Below the pieces are notes generated by a model that did no database searches, was not told the origin of the DNA, and saw only the letters and a program-made list of their open reading frames with translations. 64,000 nucleotides of DNA from positions 130,364,320 through 130,428,319 of the forward strand of contig BTPG01000005.1 of the NCBI GenBank assembly GCA_036245525.1, written 5' to 3'. Source of the stretch: Semisulcospira habei. Taxonomy: Eukaryota > Mollusca > Gastropoda > Semisulcospiridae. A program made the translations under genes and the position numbers. This document shows, piece after piece, positions 1 through 10,577 of the stretch; position 1 is the first letter of the stretch, and each line of letters begins with the position of its first letter.

Positions 1-394
1 TGCGTTCCGACCAGGCTCATTTCAAAGTCTAGCGTATTTTCAATACGGTAGACAAAAAGAAATGCACAAGCCAAGGCTGGCGGCTTAACAGAGAATCTTC
101 CCAATCCAATACACACAAGAGCTGACAAGCAAGCCCATTGTTAGGAAAAGCAATAAAAATAGGAAAGACCATAGCAATATAGGTGTTAGATTGCCTGCAG
201 CATGAACAGGGCGTCAACCTTCTCACTGACTTTACCAGTTATAAGGCACAAAAGAGTACAGCAGATCTGATTCAATTACACACTAAAAAAATCTTCTCTT
301 TTAATGACGCCCAGGCAAGGGAATTGAGAGAGGAACTAGTGCAATTATTGTACTCACCAAAGCAATCCTCCGGCTTATTTACAACCTCCCCCAG

Positions 395-484
395 CGCGCA
401 AAGGCCATCGGGCCGACATCGGCCGCCGTTGGCCCACGCATGGTCGTGCGCGGGCCAACGGCGGCCCGATGGCCTTGGCGCACT
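395..484. repeat. Family C GC-rich palindrome
   Basis: Inverted repeat with arms GCGCAAAGGCCATCGGGCCG... and the complementary CGGCCCGATGGCCTTGGCGC, separated by a short loop around 440-446. The arms are GC-rich against AT-richer flanks. Same family as 6815, 10053, 11858 and 48923; this copy has lost the CCCAGT terminal bases. Confidence 0.75.
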
Positions 485-485
485 G

Positions 486-851
486 TGTATAAGAATAATA
501 CAGCACATTACGTAGTGTGCTGTGTACGCACATGCGGGTTGAAATCAGTTGTCCCAAGTTGTACAGTCTCATACATTAGGATTTTAACCGTACACACAAG
601 TTGCTTTGTTCCGGTTGCTCGGGGTCTTGCTTTACAAGTCTTTGGCCAGAACTAGAGCAATTACATTTATTCGCACAAGCAATCGTCCGACCTGTTCACA
701 ACCTTTCTTTTTCTTGTACGTATGCATTGATGAAAACGGCCCCATATTGTAAAGACGTATATATTAATGTTTTAATCGTCCACAGGTACAACATGCGTTT
801 CAAACCAGGACAAACAAAAGGCCATGATTTATACTAGCAGGTATTCAGGGG
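486..851. other. No recognisable feature
   Basis: Apart from a small palindrome CAGCACA/TGTGCTG at 499-521 I see no coding signal or repeat-family match here. Confidence 0.5.
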
Positions 852-982
852 CATAGTCATACAAACAAACCATCTAACCAGAGATAAGTTGTGTCGGACT
901 TCCAGCTATTCCATTCTTCTCTACAGCAGGTGATTAGCCGACCCAAGATAGTTCAAGAGTTGTGCCGGAATAGCTTGACGAC
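852..982 (+). repeat. Direct repeat copy 1, fused to a family A relic
   Basis: About 130 bp beginning GTCATACAAACAAACCATC is repeated almost exactly at 2112-2238. Its right part (from about 947) is a diverged left arm of family A (GTTCAAGAGTTGTGCCGGAATAGCTT), and a decayed right arm follows to about 1020. So this is a larger A-derived unit present twice in 1.3 kb. Confidence 0.75.
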
Positions 983-1020
983 CATGCTATTCTGGTACCA
1001 CCCTTGAGCTTTCTTGGTTA

Positions 1021-1400
1021 ACCTTTCTCCTTAACTGAACTAGTATGTAGTCTTCAAGTAACAACTCCTAAATTTGGGAATTTAGAATTAACCGCTCACC
1101 TAATGCGACTTTCTACCGCTTAACTACAGCAGAAAAAGCCTTTCATTTTACAAAATATAAACTTCATAAATGAACGAAGTTAGTCCCTTCGTGCAGCATT
1201 ATCGGAAGACAAAAAGATTATTTACCATAAGAAATTGCGAATAATTTAGCCTGTATTATCTGGTGAAGATCATGAGACCATCGGAGGCTGCCCTAAGATT
1301 GCTCGATGAAGCAAAGCCAAATGAAGATCCCCAAGCTCCTCCTCCCTCCCATACACCATCCACCATCCCCATTCTGAAGAACGTGAATCCAAACTTAGCC
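1021..1400. other. Mostly featureless stretch
   Basis: Contains the decayed outer part of the preceding A relic (CAACTCCTAAATTTGGGAA at about 1062-1080). I see nothing else. Confidence 0.4.
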
Positions 1401-1401
1401 A

Positions 1402-1468
1402 GCAAGAGGCACAGCTCCACATGAGCCCCCACATAATGCGAGGGCTCATGAGGATATGCGTCTCTTGC
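1402..1468. repeat. Family B hairpin core
   Basis: Arms GCAAGAGGCACAG...CATGAGCCC and GGGCTCATG...GCGTCTCTTGC fold back on each other. TTAA ends are not visible, so only the core is called. Confidence 0.8.
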
Positions 1469-1519
1469 AGTCGGATGGTGACTTGCTGCAGGAGCTTAAC
1501 AGAAAGAGCCTTGGGGTCG

Positions 1520-1640
1520 CGATTTCCTAAATTGGGACAGCTGTCATCTGAAGACTACAAAACACCTCAGATGACTGTTCGATCATGATAGTTCACGGGT
1601 GGTTCCAGATCAGCTTGTGCGACAGCACCAATCCAAGGTT
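1520..1640. repeat. Family A, left half only
   Basis: Recognisable by CGATCATGATAGTTCACGG and TGGTTCCAGATCAGCTTG. The right arm is missing; the element is broken at about 1640. Confidence 0.55.
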
Positions 1641-1844
1641 GTCCGCTGAAGGCAACATACTATTTCAGGAAATAGATTTATCATGATAAGGAAGTTTTTA
1701 AGAAACAAGCTCAGAAAGGACAGTTACAACACGATAAATTATGCTGCAATTGCCCTTCCTAAGCGTGTTCCTTTCTTAGTTGCGATTTTCTTTGCATTTG
1801 AAGTTACACGCTGGGCGATCACCTGTTTAGTTCAGATTACTGAC

Positions 1845-1950
1845 CATAACAGTTCACTGGTGTCGGACTGGCATGGTGCCTGGAGGTGCCAGTCTATTCT
1901 GGTATCCTCTTTGAACTGACTAGATTGATAGGGATGTCATAAAAGCTATC
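1845..1950. repeat. Family A relic
   Basis: Diverged arms (GACCATAACAGTTCACTGG and CTATTCTGGTATCCTCTTTG) around a decayed centre at about 1890. Confidence 0.5.
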
Positions 1951-2111
1951 CTGCAACCACTCTTGAACTGTCACGGCCGATCAATATTTTGTAGCAGTGT
2001 GTCAGGGCTCAGTGGGGCTTATGGCGCTTTCAATGTCACGCAGTCACTAATCCGCCTCACACTGCCGCAAAAACCGACTTGTTGCACAATAATCTGTAGC
2101 CATACCTTAGC

Positions 2112-2238
2112 TTAGTCATACAAACAAACCATCTAACCAGAGATAAGTTGTGTCAGACTTCCAGCTATTCCATTCTTCTCTACAGCAGGTGATTGGTCGA
2201 CCAAGATAGTTCAAGAGTTGTGCCGGAATAGCTTGGCG
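2112..2238 (+). repeat. Direct repeat copy 2
   Basis: Near-identical to 852-982, including the family A left arm, but keeps GCTTGGCGCC where copy 1 has GCTTGACG. The complementary right arm is absent. Confidence 0.75.
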
Positions 2239-2475
2239 CCTGAAGGCACCAAAAATCATCGCGTCAAAAACCTGATACGGACACGCAAAGGGTTAAGGCT
2301 GTACCATGGGCCGCTATCGCATAAATGTACGGGCATTGCAACACTGACATGTTCTGGATACAAGATTTCAAGCTGCAGGAAGACTGAACGGCGGCTTTAA
2401 CGGTGCTGAGGCACAAAAACTGGACCAAAAAGAGGACATAGTATAGAACGCTACCTGCACATACCGGGTTTACAA

Positions 2476-2759
2476 TTAACCCCTTCACTGCCGGGGCAAG
2501 GCAAACGCTACTCAGCAGCTGCAAGAGACATAAAATCCTCATGAGCCCCCGCAGTCGCATTTATGTCTCTCGTTAACCCTATGTTCTTTATGAATAACTT
2601 AAAAAAAATATATATATTTAAAACATTTATTTTTATTTTTAAGTTTTCTTGCATTTTTAATTTTTTTTATTTTACCTCGGTTACCTTCACACGAATGTCG
2701 GTCAATGTGCAGTCGTTTCTGACGCCGCTGTTCGCGATCACTGGCAGCGAAGGGGTTAA
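2476..2759. mobile_element. Family B MITE, complete, TTAA ends
   Basis: Starts TTAACCCCTTCACTGCC and ends GGCAGCGAAGGGGTTAA, imperfect inverted termini with TTAA at both borders. The off-centre hairpin core lies at 2519-2575 and has lost part of its right arm. The right half holds an AT-rich tract at about 2598-2675. Confidence 0.85.
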
Positions 2760-2936
2760 AGACACTTAAACAAATACGATTTTTACATGCACGGATGGTT
2801 CAAACTGTTTGTCAGTGACACACATAATTATGTTGCTGTTGATGTCCCAACACGTGTTGTGCCTGTGTCGCGCTAAAAAGTGCATTTCTGGCAGATGTAA
2901 GCGTTCCCGGGTAATGACTGTCCCCAGGTCGTAACT

Positions 2937-3152
2937 GACCCATTTAGCCTCGACGCCCTGCAGCAGGAGATGGACTGACCATGATAATTCAATGGTAGTG
3001 CCAGATTAGCTTGGCGCTTTCGGGCGCCAAGCTAATCTGGCCTTACCCTTGATTTAACATGGTCGATCCATCTCCTGCAACTGATACATGGTCGTTAGGT
3101 ACCACTTCTAAGATCTGGGAAATGCGGTCGTGGGGTGAAACGGGCTAAGATA
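2937..3152. mobile_element. Family A MITE
   Basis: Core hairpin 2962-3078 with arms GCAGGAGATGG...CCAGATTAGCTTGGCGC and their complement, loop TTTCG. Outer ends are mutated (TGACCCATTTAGCC on the left, CGGGCTAA on the right), so the TTAA pair is no longer intact. Confidence 0.85.
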
Positions 3153-3347
3153 GGGTACAAGAGGATCACTGACATTATATCAACATCATCTGTTGTAAGC
3201 AGCTTTTGGACAGTGCTGGCATGCGCGAAACTCAGCCGAATCTGTAAGATAACAGCAGAAACTTACAATGACTCTCCTTTTCATAGTCATCAAACAATCG
3301 GGAAAATTCTGCCTTAACCTGGTTAGAGACATGATTATAGAGAACAA
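3153..3347. other. No recognisable feature
   Basis: Unique-looking sequence between a MITE and a microsatellite; no coding signal seen. Confidence 0.4.
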
Positions 3348-3348
3348 T

Positions 3349-3437
<89 letters not shown>

Positions 3438-3472
3438 GCACCCCAACTCCCTCCTTCCCATTCCAACAGACA

Positions 3473-3539
<67 letters not shown>

Positions 3540-3582
3540 GCACCCCAACTCCCTCCTTCCCATTCCAACAGACAGACAGACA

Positions 3583-3616
<34 letters not shown>
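3348..3616. repeat. Compound (CA)n microsatellite with duplicated spacer
   Basis: Three CA tracts (about 3350-3434, 3476-3537 and 3584-3616) separated by two nearly identical spacers containing CCCGCACCCCAACTCCCTCC. Open frames here translate only to Thr-His or Cys-Val dipeptides and are not genes. Confidence 0.95.
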
Positions 3617-3619
<3 letters not shown>

Positions 3620-4061
3620 CTTACCTTATCTATCAAGAAGGGATTCAGTCGCACATAATCAAACTCGCGAACAAAGCGCACTATATCAGTATCACAAACA
3701 GAGAAAGTAAGCCTCCTTCAACACACCACGTCTATGCACAACAACCACACGACGTCTCTCTGAGTCTCTCACTGCCCTACGCTCTCTGTGTCGATCGGCT
3801 CCAGTTGGAGGGAAATCCTCTCTCTTAGCGCCTAATCCACGCCGGCCTTCTAGCTTAATCCGCTCCGCAGTGGAGGTGTTATGCGGTAAGTGGCGAAACT
3901 CAGCATGCACTGTGGTGTATGTGGTCATAGACGTAGTAGACTTGGAATGTGGTAAGAGACCAACAAGCACTGTGGCGAATGGTCATGTTCGCCTGTTCAC
4001 AGGCGGCGAGTTTTCACATTACAGCAGAGGCTACAGCAGTACCTGTTCTGAGCGACCAACC
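3617..4061. other. No recognisable feature
   Basis: No repeat-family match or coding signal seen. Confidence 0.4.
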
Positions 4062-4262
4062 TTATGAGAAATCACCTTATGAGAGGTTATTAATGACCAT
4101 CATTCAGTGGCTACCGCAAAAAGTGTCAACTGTCATTAAATACCATCATCTAGGTGGCTTTAGCTACCTCAATGATGGTCTTTAATGACAGGTTACACTT
4201 TTTGCTTTTCGAGATTTTTATTGAGAGAGCACCTGTCTTCTAAGACCACTTTTAAATGTAAA
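4062..4262. repeat. Family E palindromic repeat
   Basis: Core hairpin 4116-4205: arm GCAAAAAGTGTCAACTGTC pairs with GACAGGTTACACTTTTTGC, with TCATTAAATACCATCAT / ATGATGGTCTTTAATGA inside. A non-palindromic tail reads GAGAGAGCACCTGTCTTCTA. Relatives are at 6150 and 19660. Confidence 0.8.
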
Positions 4263-4890
4263 AAGGGTGGTTGCTAAAGACAAGTCCTACTGCATTCATT
4301 CTTCTGTTTACTTGTGAACAGAAGAAGAGGCTACCGACACGGTCCGCCGGGACTACGCGATACCTATCACGAGTAACGTTAATCAAGACTGGAACCTCCG
4401 TGAATTTATGACACAAATTTTCGCGAATCGCGTGTTACATCATTCTACCACGAGAATCAAAGATCAACACGGCAGTCACGTTATAACGATTTTAACACAT
4501 CAGTCGCCACCACCAATAGTCCATGGACGGATGCCTTCTACTACTACTACACCACTACCGAGGACTAACACAGGTCGTATGTCTCTACCCCAGTCTGTCA
4601 CAGTGGCTAATTAAGTCAACCTAACACTGTGCCAGTGGCCACACAATTGAAGTCTTGTCACCCATCGCCAGGCTTAACTGACAGGTGTCGACTCACACTG
4701 GATACAGCCGGGAACCGCTGATAACCTCTCTCCAAGTTATCGCCCGAATCAGTATCCGCTACAGGACGATTACCACAATAAATTATAGGAGTCGGGCGCT
4801 CGATCCCGAAGTTAACTGAAAAGTTGTAGACAAAGTGTAAAATCTTGTTCATATCCGCGTCTGAGTACATAGAAGGCGCAATCTATGATT
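4263..4890. other. No recognisable feature
   Basis: Over 600 bp with no repeat family, tRNA or convincing open frame that I can identify. Confidence 0.45.
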
Positions 4891-4960
4891 GCAAGAGACA
4901 TAGATTTTCACGAGTCCCTGCCGCTGCCGGAGGGACTCATGATAATCTATGCCACTTTGC
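4891..4960. repeat. Family B hairpin core
   Basis: Arms GCAAGAGACATAGATTTTCA and the complementary right arm ending ATCTATGCCACTTTGC, decayed in places. No TTAA ends identified. Confidence 0.75.
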
Positions 4961-5316
4961 AGTAGAAAGACGCTGGATGAAGCACCGCGGTCAACGTGAA
5001 ATACCACTGGTGCTGTAAGGTGAAATATGGACGTGGTATATGATATAATATATCATGGGTGGCGGGTCTCATTTCTTCGACCCGGTGTGTAAACAAGTTA
5101 CTACATGTACCGATACACAGTAAGCGGACTGGTACCGGGGTGGGTGTTAGCTACAGTTTATACATGACTAGGCGTTCCAGTGTACCAGTACCACGTTTAT
5201 GGGTGTTTATTGTAACAGTTACATTCATTTTTGTGCCGGTCGCGTGTTTTTCTGTGAGATAGGCACATTTTATGCAGATCTAGGCTTTCTTATTTTTCAG
5301 TAGATACTACGTTCGG

Positions 5317-5532
5317 TTCAAACACATTCAGCCCCAGGACCGAAATTCCCAAATGTTGAGGTTGTCTTCTGAAGGACTGTATTACAATTCTAGAGACAGA
5401 TCGAACATGATAGTTCAAGGGTGGTGCCAGAATAGATTGGCGCCTATGGGCGCCAATCTATTCTGGCACCACCCTTGAACTATCATGCTCGATCCATGTC
5501 TTGCTGTGGTGTTTCGGGGCTGAATGAGTTAA
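5317..5532. mobile_element. Family A MITE (GGTGG subfamily)
   Basis: Left end TTCAAACACATTCAGCCCC (degraded TTAA), right end GGGGCTGAATGAGTTAA. Core hairpin 5395-5500. Both arms carry ATTGGCGCC / GGCGCCAAT where most copies have CTTGGCGCC, a change present symmetrically. Confidence 0.9.
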
Positions 5533-5883
5533 ATATGTTGTCTGTGTATGGGTTTATGTGCGTTTATTGTAGAATTCACATTTACATATCCAATAGTTTT
5601 ATTCATTACAAAACTTCCCAGCACATGGTTTCATCATGAGTGGAACAATTTTACTCCTCGCACCAAATGACTAAATCAGATTGCTTTAAGTTCAGTCATT
5701 CAAGAGAGACAGATCGACTAACGCTACACTGCTCTCAGCAAGTGTAAGTTACGCTGATCAAACGCTGCAATTAAGATATCATCTGGGAATATATCCCGTG
5801 CGCAGAAGCAGAAGTGACAGTGGCGTAGGAACGCAACAGGAGCGGGCGGGGAAAGGGGGAACAAAACCCTAGGATTCTGATTA

Positions 5884-5953
5884 TAATGTTGACTAACGAC
5901 CCCCCCCCCCACACACACCCCCCCATCCCCCCCACACCCCCATCCCCCCCCCT
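5884..5953. repeat. C-rich low-complexity tract
   Basis: Runs of C interrupted by ACACACA and AT; strand-asymmetric, possibly able to form unusual structures. Confidence 0.85.
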
Positions 5954-6149
5954 AACCAACTATCTTACTACGCAACTGCGGAGTGAACACGACTAGACGT
6001 GCTGGACTGAAGATCTGTTTGAAATGGGCTAACCTGACTGCATAACTATATTGAGTAACCTACATACTCCGCTATGAATTTCAGTGTCGCAAACATTGCC
6101 AAGTCCTCTCACTAGTAATTTGGCTTGTGAAATTTTGTGAGGCGTCTAG

Positions 6150-6310
6150 AACATGTTTACATTATGAGAGATCACGTGCCATTAAAGGCCACCTAGGTGC
6201 CTGCAGCCATGCACCTACATGGTGGTCGTCAGTGACAGGTGACACTGTCTGGCCTTTAAAGACTCCTATCTGAGAGAGCACCAGTATTTTAAGACCACTT
6301 TTTGTCTTGC
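6150..6310. repeat. Family E repeat, copy 2
   Basis: Shares TTATGAGAGATCAC, CATTAAAGGCCACCTAGGTG and the tail GAGAGAGCACCAGTATTTTA with the copy at 4062, but the palindrome is rearranged around CTGCAGCCATGCACCTACAT. Confidence 0.7.
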
Positions 6311-6439
6311 ACAACTGATGCTTGCTCAAAACAGGTTCTGCTGTACCAGCTGCGGGAGACGTATCGGCCAAGATATAATTCAAGGGCAGTGCCAGATTTG
6401 CGTGGCACCTTTATTGTTGTTGGTGTCCGCATACTTGCA

Positions 6440-6517
6440 TTAACTCCCAATGTGCATTCAGCCACCGGTACTATTTACAGTAGGCTACCGGTGGCTGCAT
6501 GCTCAAAGGGGGTCTAA
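6440..6517. mobile_element. Family G mini-MITE
   Basis: TTAACTCCC... to ...GGGGGTCTAA with palindromic arms TGCATTCAGCCACCGGTA and TACCGGTGGCTGCATGC. The right TTAA has become CTAA. Confidence 0.7.
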
Positions 6518-6814
6518 CGCGTATGCTTACCATTGCAAAAGGTGGGGAAGATTGAAGGTATTGAATATATCATCAGCTGGATTCGCCGACAACCGGAAGC
6601 CCTGTGTCGTCAAACTTCTTTCCTCTACAAAAGACACAGATTAACATCAGCCACTGCAACCTCAAGGGTCATGAGACTCTGTGTTTGCCCCCTGCTGACC
6701 GAGATTGGCTTCAGTTGTGTCTTTACTGAAACTAAAGGTGTTATACGGAGTTTAAAAGGTACGGCTGTGTACACATGCTTTCAGTCTCTCTCACACGACC
6801 AAGGCAGCCCCAAA
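6518..6814. other. No recognisable feature
   Basis: A 157-codon open frame runs from 6533 into the neighbouring palindrome. It has no domain or bias that I recognise and I do not call it a gene. Confidence 0.4.
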
Positions 6815-6905
6815 GTGAGCAAAAGGTTATCGGGCCGACGTCATCCGCCGTTGGTCGTGCGCGGACCTACGGCGGATGACGTCGGCCCGATAACCTTTTG
6901 CTTAC
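6815..6905. repeat. Family C GC-rich palindrome
   Basis: Arms GAGCAAAAGGTTATCGGGCC (6817 on) and the complementary GGCCCGATAACCTTTTGCT, with CGACGTCATCCGCCGTTGG inside. Nearly perfect over about 40 bp per arm. Confidence 0.9.
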
Positions 6906-7158
6906 CGGGCCCGCGGCCTACAGCACCACTGTGTCTAAGGTCAACCGGTATTAGCGCCAAAATGCAAACACAGGCACACACGTCGTCCCGCGTCCCTAGC
7001 AACTAGCCTGACAACGGGGGCGATAAAGATCTCGCTAACACAGGCGCATAATAGGACGATCGCGATATACTGCGTTCCTGGTGTCTCAGCTATTTCGCTT
7101 GGTAATAAATTACTCGCAGTGTTCGCAATCCGGCAGTACAGTTTTAGCCACGTTTGCG

Positions 7159-7257
7159 TATAGGCATAGATTCTCATGAGCCGGACCTCCGTTTGCAAGA
7201 GGCGTAGATTCTCATGAGATCCTGCAGCTGCCGGGGCTCATGAAGATCTGTGCCTTT
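7159..7257. repeat. Family B hairpin plus partial second copy
   Basis: Hairpin 7195-7257 (GCAAGAGGCGTAGATTCTCA...). A partial left arm TAGGCATAGATTCTCATGAG sits just upstream at about 7161-7180, a local duplication of the arm. Confidence 0.75.
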
Positions 7258-7640
7258 AGTGCTGGTAAATGATTAGCCACATTTAACTTGAACACTCAGA
7301 TGAAGTATGGGAACGATTTATTATTATATACGTCCGGTCCACGACACAATTTTTTTCCCTTCTTTACGATATCGCGGACTGCTTTCAGGGGAAGGCGTGC
7401 CCGTTGTGTTTTGACGATTGATGAGAATAATTGCGCGACTAATGGGTATTGTGACGGGTTCGATAAGTGTGAGGGAGCCGGTGTAACTGATTGCAGTTAC
7501 TGGGTCTAGGCTGTCCCCACTATGCCGCGCATGCCTTTTGTGACTGACTTGGGGCCATCCGCCTCCTCTGCCGCCTCTCTCTCTCTCTCTCACGCAGGCA
7601 CATGCACCAAGCTCATTAGACACTACGCTTGAATTACCAG
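7258..7640. other. No recognisable gene; short CT tract
   Basis: Contains a (CT)n run at about 7574-7592 and a small palindrome GTAACTGATTGCAGTTAC at 7482. No coding feature identified. Confidence 0.4.
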
Positions 7641-7797
7641 CTATCACGATAGTTTCAGGGTACTGCCTAAATAGCTTGGCGCCTTACTAGGATCGTGATA
7701 GTTCAAGGGCAGTGCTTGGGTGGCCCCGGCGGCTTGGCGCCTTGCAAGGCGCCAAGCTACTCAAGCACTGCCCGGCTTGGATTATCACGACCGTCGC
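7641..7797. mobile_element. Family A variant, half copy plus full hairpin
   Basis: A left-arm fragment (7641-7690) is followed by a complete hairpin (7690-7797) whose left arm has an unpaired insertion GGTGGCCCCGGC. Arms otherwise read GGATCGTGATAGTTCAAGG and its decayed complement. Confidence 0.75.
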
Positions 7798-8015
7798 TTC
7801 TAGTCGTTCCTTGCACATAATAGTTTCGGGGCCGACAAAAATAAAGTAGAAAGAATTTAGCTCCCTACCCTCCGTTCGAAGCACATATCTGTCACTGCAA
7901 ACATTCCTCATAACATGAAGGGAGCCGGCTTCGGTGTTAGAAACCGCAAGGTACAATGTTCGATCCCTGCCGAAAACAAGGTCACTGCCGTGTGTATGTG
8001 TGCCGTGTGTGTGAT

Positions 8016-8017
<2 letters not shown>

Positions 8018-8103
<86 letters not shown>

Positions 8104-8107
8104 CGCG
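8018..8107. repeat. (GT)n microsatellite ending in (GC)n
   Basis: About 38 GT units followed by GCGCGCGCGCGC, an alternating purine-pyrimidine run of Z-DNA type. Confidence 0.95.
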
Positions 8108-8468
8108 TGCTATTGTTGTATTGATCAAATGATTACGTAGACTGAGAAAGTGCCTATCGAAGCGTACATATGCCGCTTGTCTGGAGCGGTCGGTTCAGGC
8201 CCCTATGCCGCGGTCCGAATGTGTAGGCTGACTAACGAGTACACTGAATACAGTCAACTGTTATACGTTGTGCTGGTCTATGATTTTGGACATGTAGGCC
8301 TCGGGCGAACAGACTGGCGTCTAGAGGTGCCGAGCTATATTTTTGTCGACAATCACAAATCTTATGTCATTTCATGTCTAAGGTTGAAGACCAATAACAC
8401 TTACAAAATGCACACTTTACAAGTATAAAAAACTGTCCCTGTATACCTGTCGGCATTCTGAATACAAC
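8108..8468. other. No recognisable feature
   Basis: A decayed family D-like motif (CTATGATTTTGGACATGTAGG) occurs at 8278. Nothing else identified. Confidence 0.4.
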
Positions 8469-8551
8469 TTAACCCGTTGGGTGTCGGTAGTGGTTATAGT
8501 GGCGACTGATGATTCCTGTAGGTAAACCGTTACCGACACACAAAGGGTTAA
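8469..8551. mobile_element. Family H mini-MITE, TTAA ends
   Basis: TTAACCCGTTGGGTGTCGGT pairs with ACCGACACACAAAGGGTTAA. It is 83 bp in total, with TTAA at both ends and an inner CGACTGATGATTCCTG shared with other H copies. Confidence 0.85.
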
Positions 8552-8589
8552 GTTACTCTGTTACTGACGGCTGAGAAGGTACCAACAGT

Positions 8590-8762
8590 TGTGTCCCTTA
8601 GTTCGGGGTATACCGTCCACAGCACTGAATGATCATGGGCAGCCCACAATGACGGGTTATCGGGGACAGGGACATCTACTGCCTATGGAACACTGATCCA
8701 TTCAGACGCACTGCAACTGTGCCCCTTTTCATTTACCAGGACCTTTCAGTAGTGGTGTTCAC
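8590..8762 (-). mobile_element. SINE 3' fragment
   Basis: Matches the tRNA-unrelated body of the SINE at 18125 in the same orientation: CGTCCACAGCAC..TGATCATGG, CTACTGCCTATGGA, ACTGATCCATTCAGACGCAC and TTTACCAGGACCTTTCA. The tRNA-like head is absent, so it is 5'-truncated. Confidence 0.75.
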
Positions 8763-8967
8763 ACTTTCTCGTTACTAAAAGGGTTAATAAAACTGAAAGG
8801 GTTCAGAATTAAAAGCGTAATACACCATGCAACGTACCTCGCTTGGTGTTGTGGAGTTCCCACGCCGTGCCCATGATGTTCAGACTGCTGGCAGTTGGCT
8901 TGGACACCGTGTATGTTTCACGCCTGTAACACAGAACGGCATTGTATGTTTGTATGTAAACTCAATT

Positions 8968-9085
8968 TCCCCGAGGTACAAAATACCGTCCCACATTTTG
9001 CAGTTATCCTCTGAGGACTGCATTACAATTTGGGAGACATATCGACCATGACAGTTCAAGGGTGGTGGCAGAATAGCTTGAATCT
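8968..9085. repeat. Family A, left half
   Basis: Has the outer body TCTGAGGACTGCATTACAAT and left arm CGACCATGACAGTTCAAGGG up to GCAGAATAGCTTG, then stops. The right arm is missing. Confidence 0.65.
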
Positions 9086-9636
9086 TTGACCAGGTTACAT
9101 GTATTTAGCTATGCCAGCGCTCTGTCAACAGAATACTGAGAGGCCTGTGAAAGTGGTGAGGAGGGAAGCAACTGGCGACTGCAGACAGTGTGTGTGTATG
9201 GGTGTGCGTGTGTGTATGTGTGCGCGTGTGTGTCTCTCTGTGTATGTGTCTCTGTGTGTATGTTTGCTTGTTTAATTGATGCTTCGTTTGTTTGTGTACG
9301 AACGGGCACGTATGAATAAAACACTAAATATATGTGTTAACTGTATTTTGAGGCTGCAACTTAATATCCATGAATGCGAACTTAGTCACAGTTAGTGACA
9401 CACCAGAAGTCACAATTTCAAAGCCCATAGTTGCGAAAAAATAATGCAAATATAAACCATTCATTGTAAGAGACACTGACGCTCGAACTTTCCTTTTCAA
9501 CGGAGCTATAACGAAAAACATGAATGCGGACATTGGATATTTATTTCTAGTGACACACTAAAACTCCCCTTTCAAACGGCCATTGTGGAAAGGCGAAAAC
9601 CTGTTCTTAACTCTTTTCATTCTAATACACTATTAC
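9086..9636. repeat. Degenerate GT-rich tract and plain sequence
   Basis: Imperfect GTGTGTATG repeats at about 9188-9270. The rest (9271-9616) shows no feature. TTAACTCTTTTCATTCTAAT at 9607 is the left end of an A' element. Confidence 0.6.
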
Positions 9637-9846
9637 TTAAGCCATCCCTGACGCACTACAGCAGGAGATGGGTCGACCATGATAATTCTAGGGTAGTGCC
9701 AGATTAGCTTGGCGCCTGTCGGCGCCAAGCTAATCTGGCACTACCCTTGAATTATCATGGTCGATCCATCTCCTGCAACAGGTGCATAGTCATTTGATGA
9801 CGCCTCCAAAATTTGGGAAATGCGGCCGTCGGGCTTAATGAGTTAT
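9637..9846. mobile_element. Family A MITE (GTAGTGCC subfamily)
   Basis: TTAAGCCATCCCTGACGC on the left, GTCGGGCTTAATGAGTTAT on the right. Perfect hairpin core 9661-9777 (GCAGGAGATGG...GGCGCC). It is inserted between two copies of a 27-bp A' terminal segment (9614-9640 and 9850-9876). Confidence 0.9.
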
Positions 9847-9995
9847 CCCTTTTCATCCTAATACACTATTGCTTAAAATAAGCTTGACCGTAGATGATAG
9901 TTCAAGGATGGTGCCAGAACAGCTTGGACTGGCAAAACCCTGGAACTGAAATGGTCGATCTATCTACTAATCTGCTTCAGGATGTAATGGGTTAA
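9843..9995. mobile_element. Family A' MITE
   Basis: Left TTATCCCTTTTCATCCTAAT and right TTCAGGATGTAATGGGTTAA are inverted termini. The core is a decayed A-type hairpin (GATAGTTCAAGGATGGTGCC ...). Its left border coincides with the right border of the preceding A element. Confidence 0.75.
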
Positions 9996-10052
9996 ATCCA
10001 CTCCGTGTAAATTATCCCGATCGATACCGACGGCCTCAATGTGAACCTAGAA

Positions 10053-10147
10053 CGCAAAAAGGCATCTGGCTGACGTCCGCTGCAGTTGGAACGCGCACAG
10101 CCGTGCGCGGGCCGACAGCGGCCGACGTTGGCACAATGGCCTTTTGC
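10053..10147. repeat. Family C palindrome
   Basis: Arms CGCAAAAAGGCATCTGGCTG and the complementary right arm ending ATGGCCTTTTGC, centre about 10100 (GCGCACAGCCGTGCGC). Confidence 0.8.
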
Positions 10148-10238
10148 CGACTGGGCTCAAACTCAACGCACAGCAGCGGTAGCCCTGGGAGGATTCGGGG
10201 AAAAAAATGTACAACGCACAGTTCTCTTTTCGCATCGT

Positions 10239-10342
10239 CTATGGGAGATGGATGGACAGTGATGGCTGAAGGGTGGCGCCTGATTTGTTCGCAAGCATAT
10301 CAGGCACTACCTTGGACTAATCACGGTCGCTCCATCTTCTGT
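10239..10342. repeat. Family A relic
   Basis: GGGAGATGGATGGACAGTGA, AGGGTGGCGCCTGATTTG and the complementary CAGGCACTACCTTGGACTAA. Still foldable but well diverged. Confidence 0.6.
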
Positions 10343-10577
10343 GACACGTATGTTATGCATACGCCAAACTGACCAGGCCCTGTGCCAGCATACGTGTACA
10401 AGGGAATTAAAGCAGTGAAGCAAATGAAATCATTTGTAAGCAGATCGCACCCCTTGTCCTTGCTGATCGCTTGATCGTGCAGCTGAGCGCACGCGCTAGC
10501 GGGCACTCGATTCATCCCTACGGCGCTGAACTAGTTATGACTGAACGGTCACTTCTGTGTTTGTAAAGCCAAAGGGG

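Noticed and set aside
395..484. Conserved microRNA genes in the long hairpins
   Set aside because: Pairing over the full arm with many near-identical copies fits MITEs. No small-RNA evidence is available, so no miRNA is claimed.
3186..3828. Proteins of Cys-Val or Thr-His repeats (also at 26010, 30025, 48013, 63284)
   Set aside because: These are translations of dinucleotide microsatellites, open in several frames on both strands.
6533..7006. 157-codon coding region
   Set aside because: Half of it translates the family C palindrome, and no domain or splice signals are seen.
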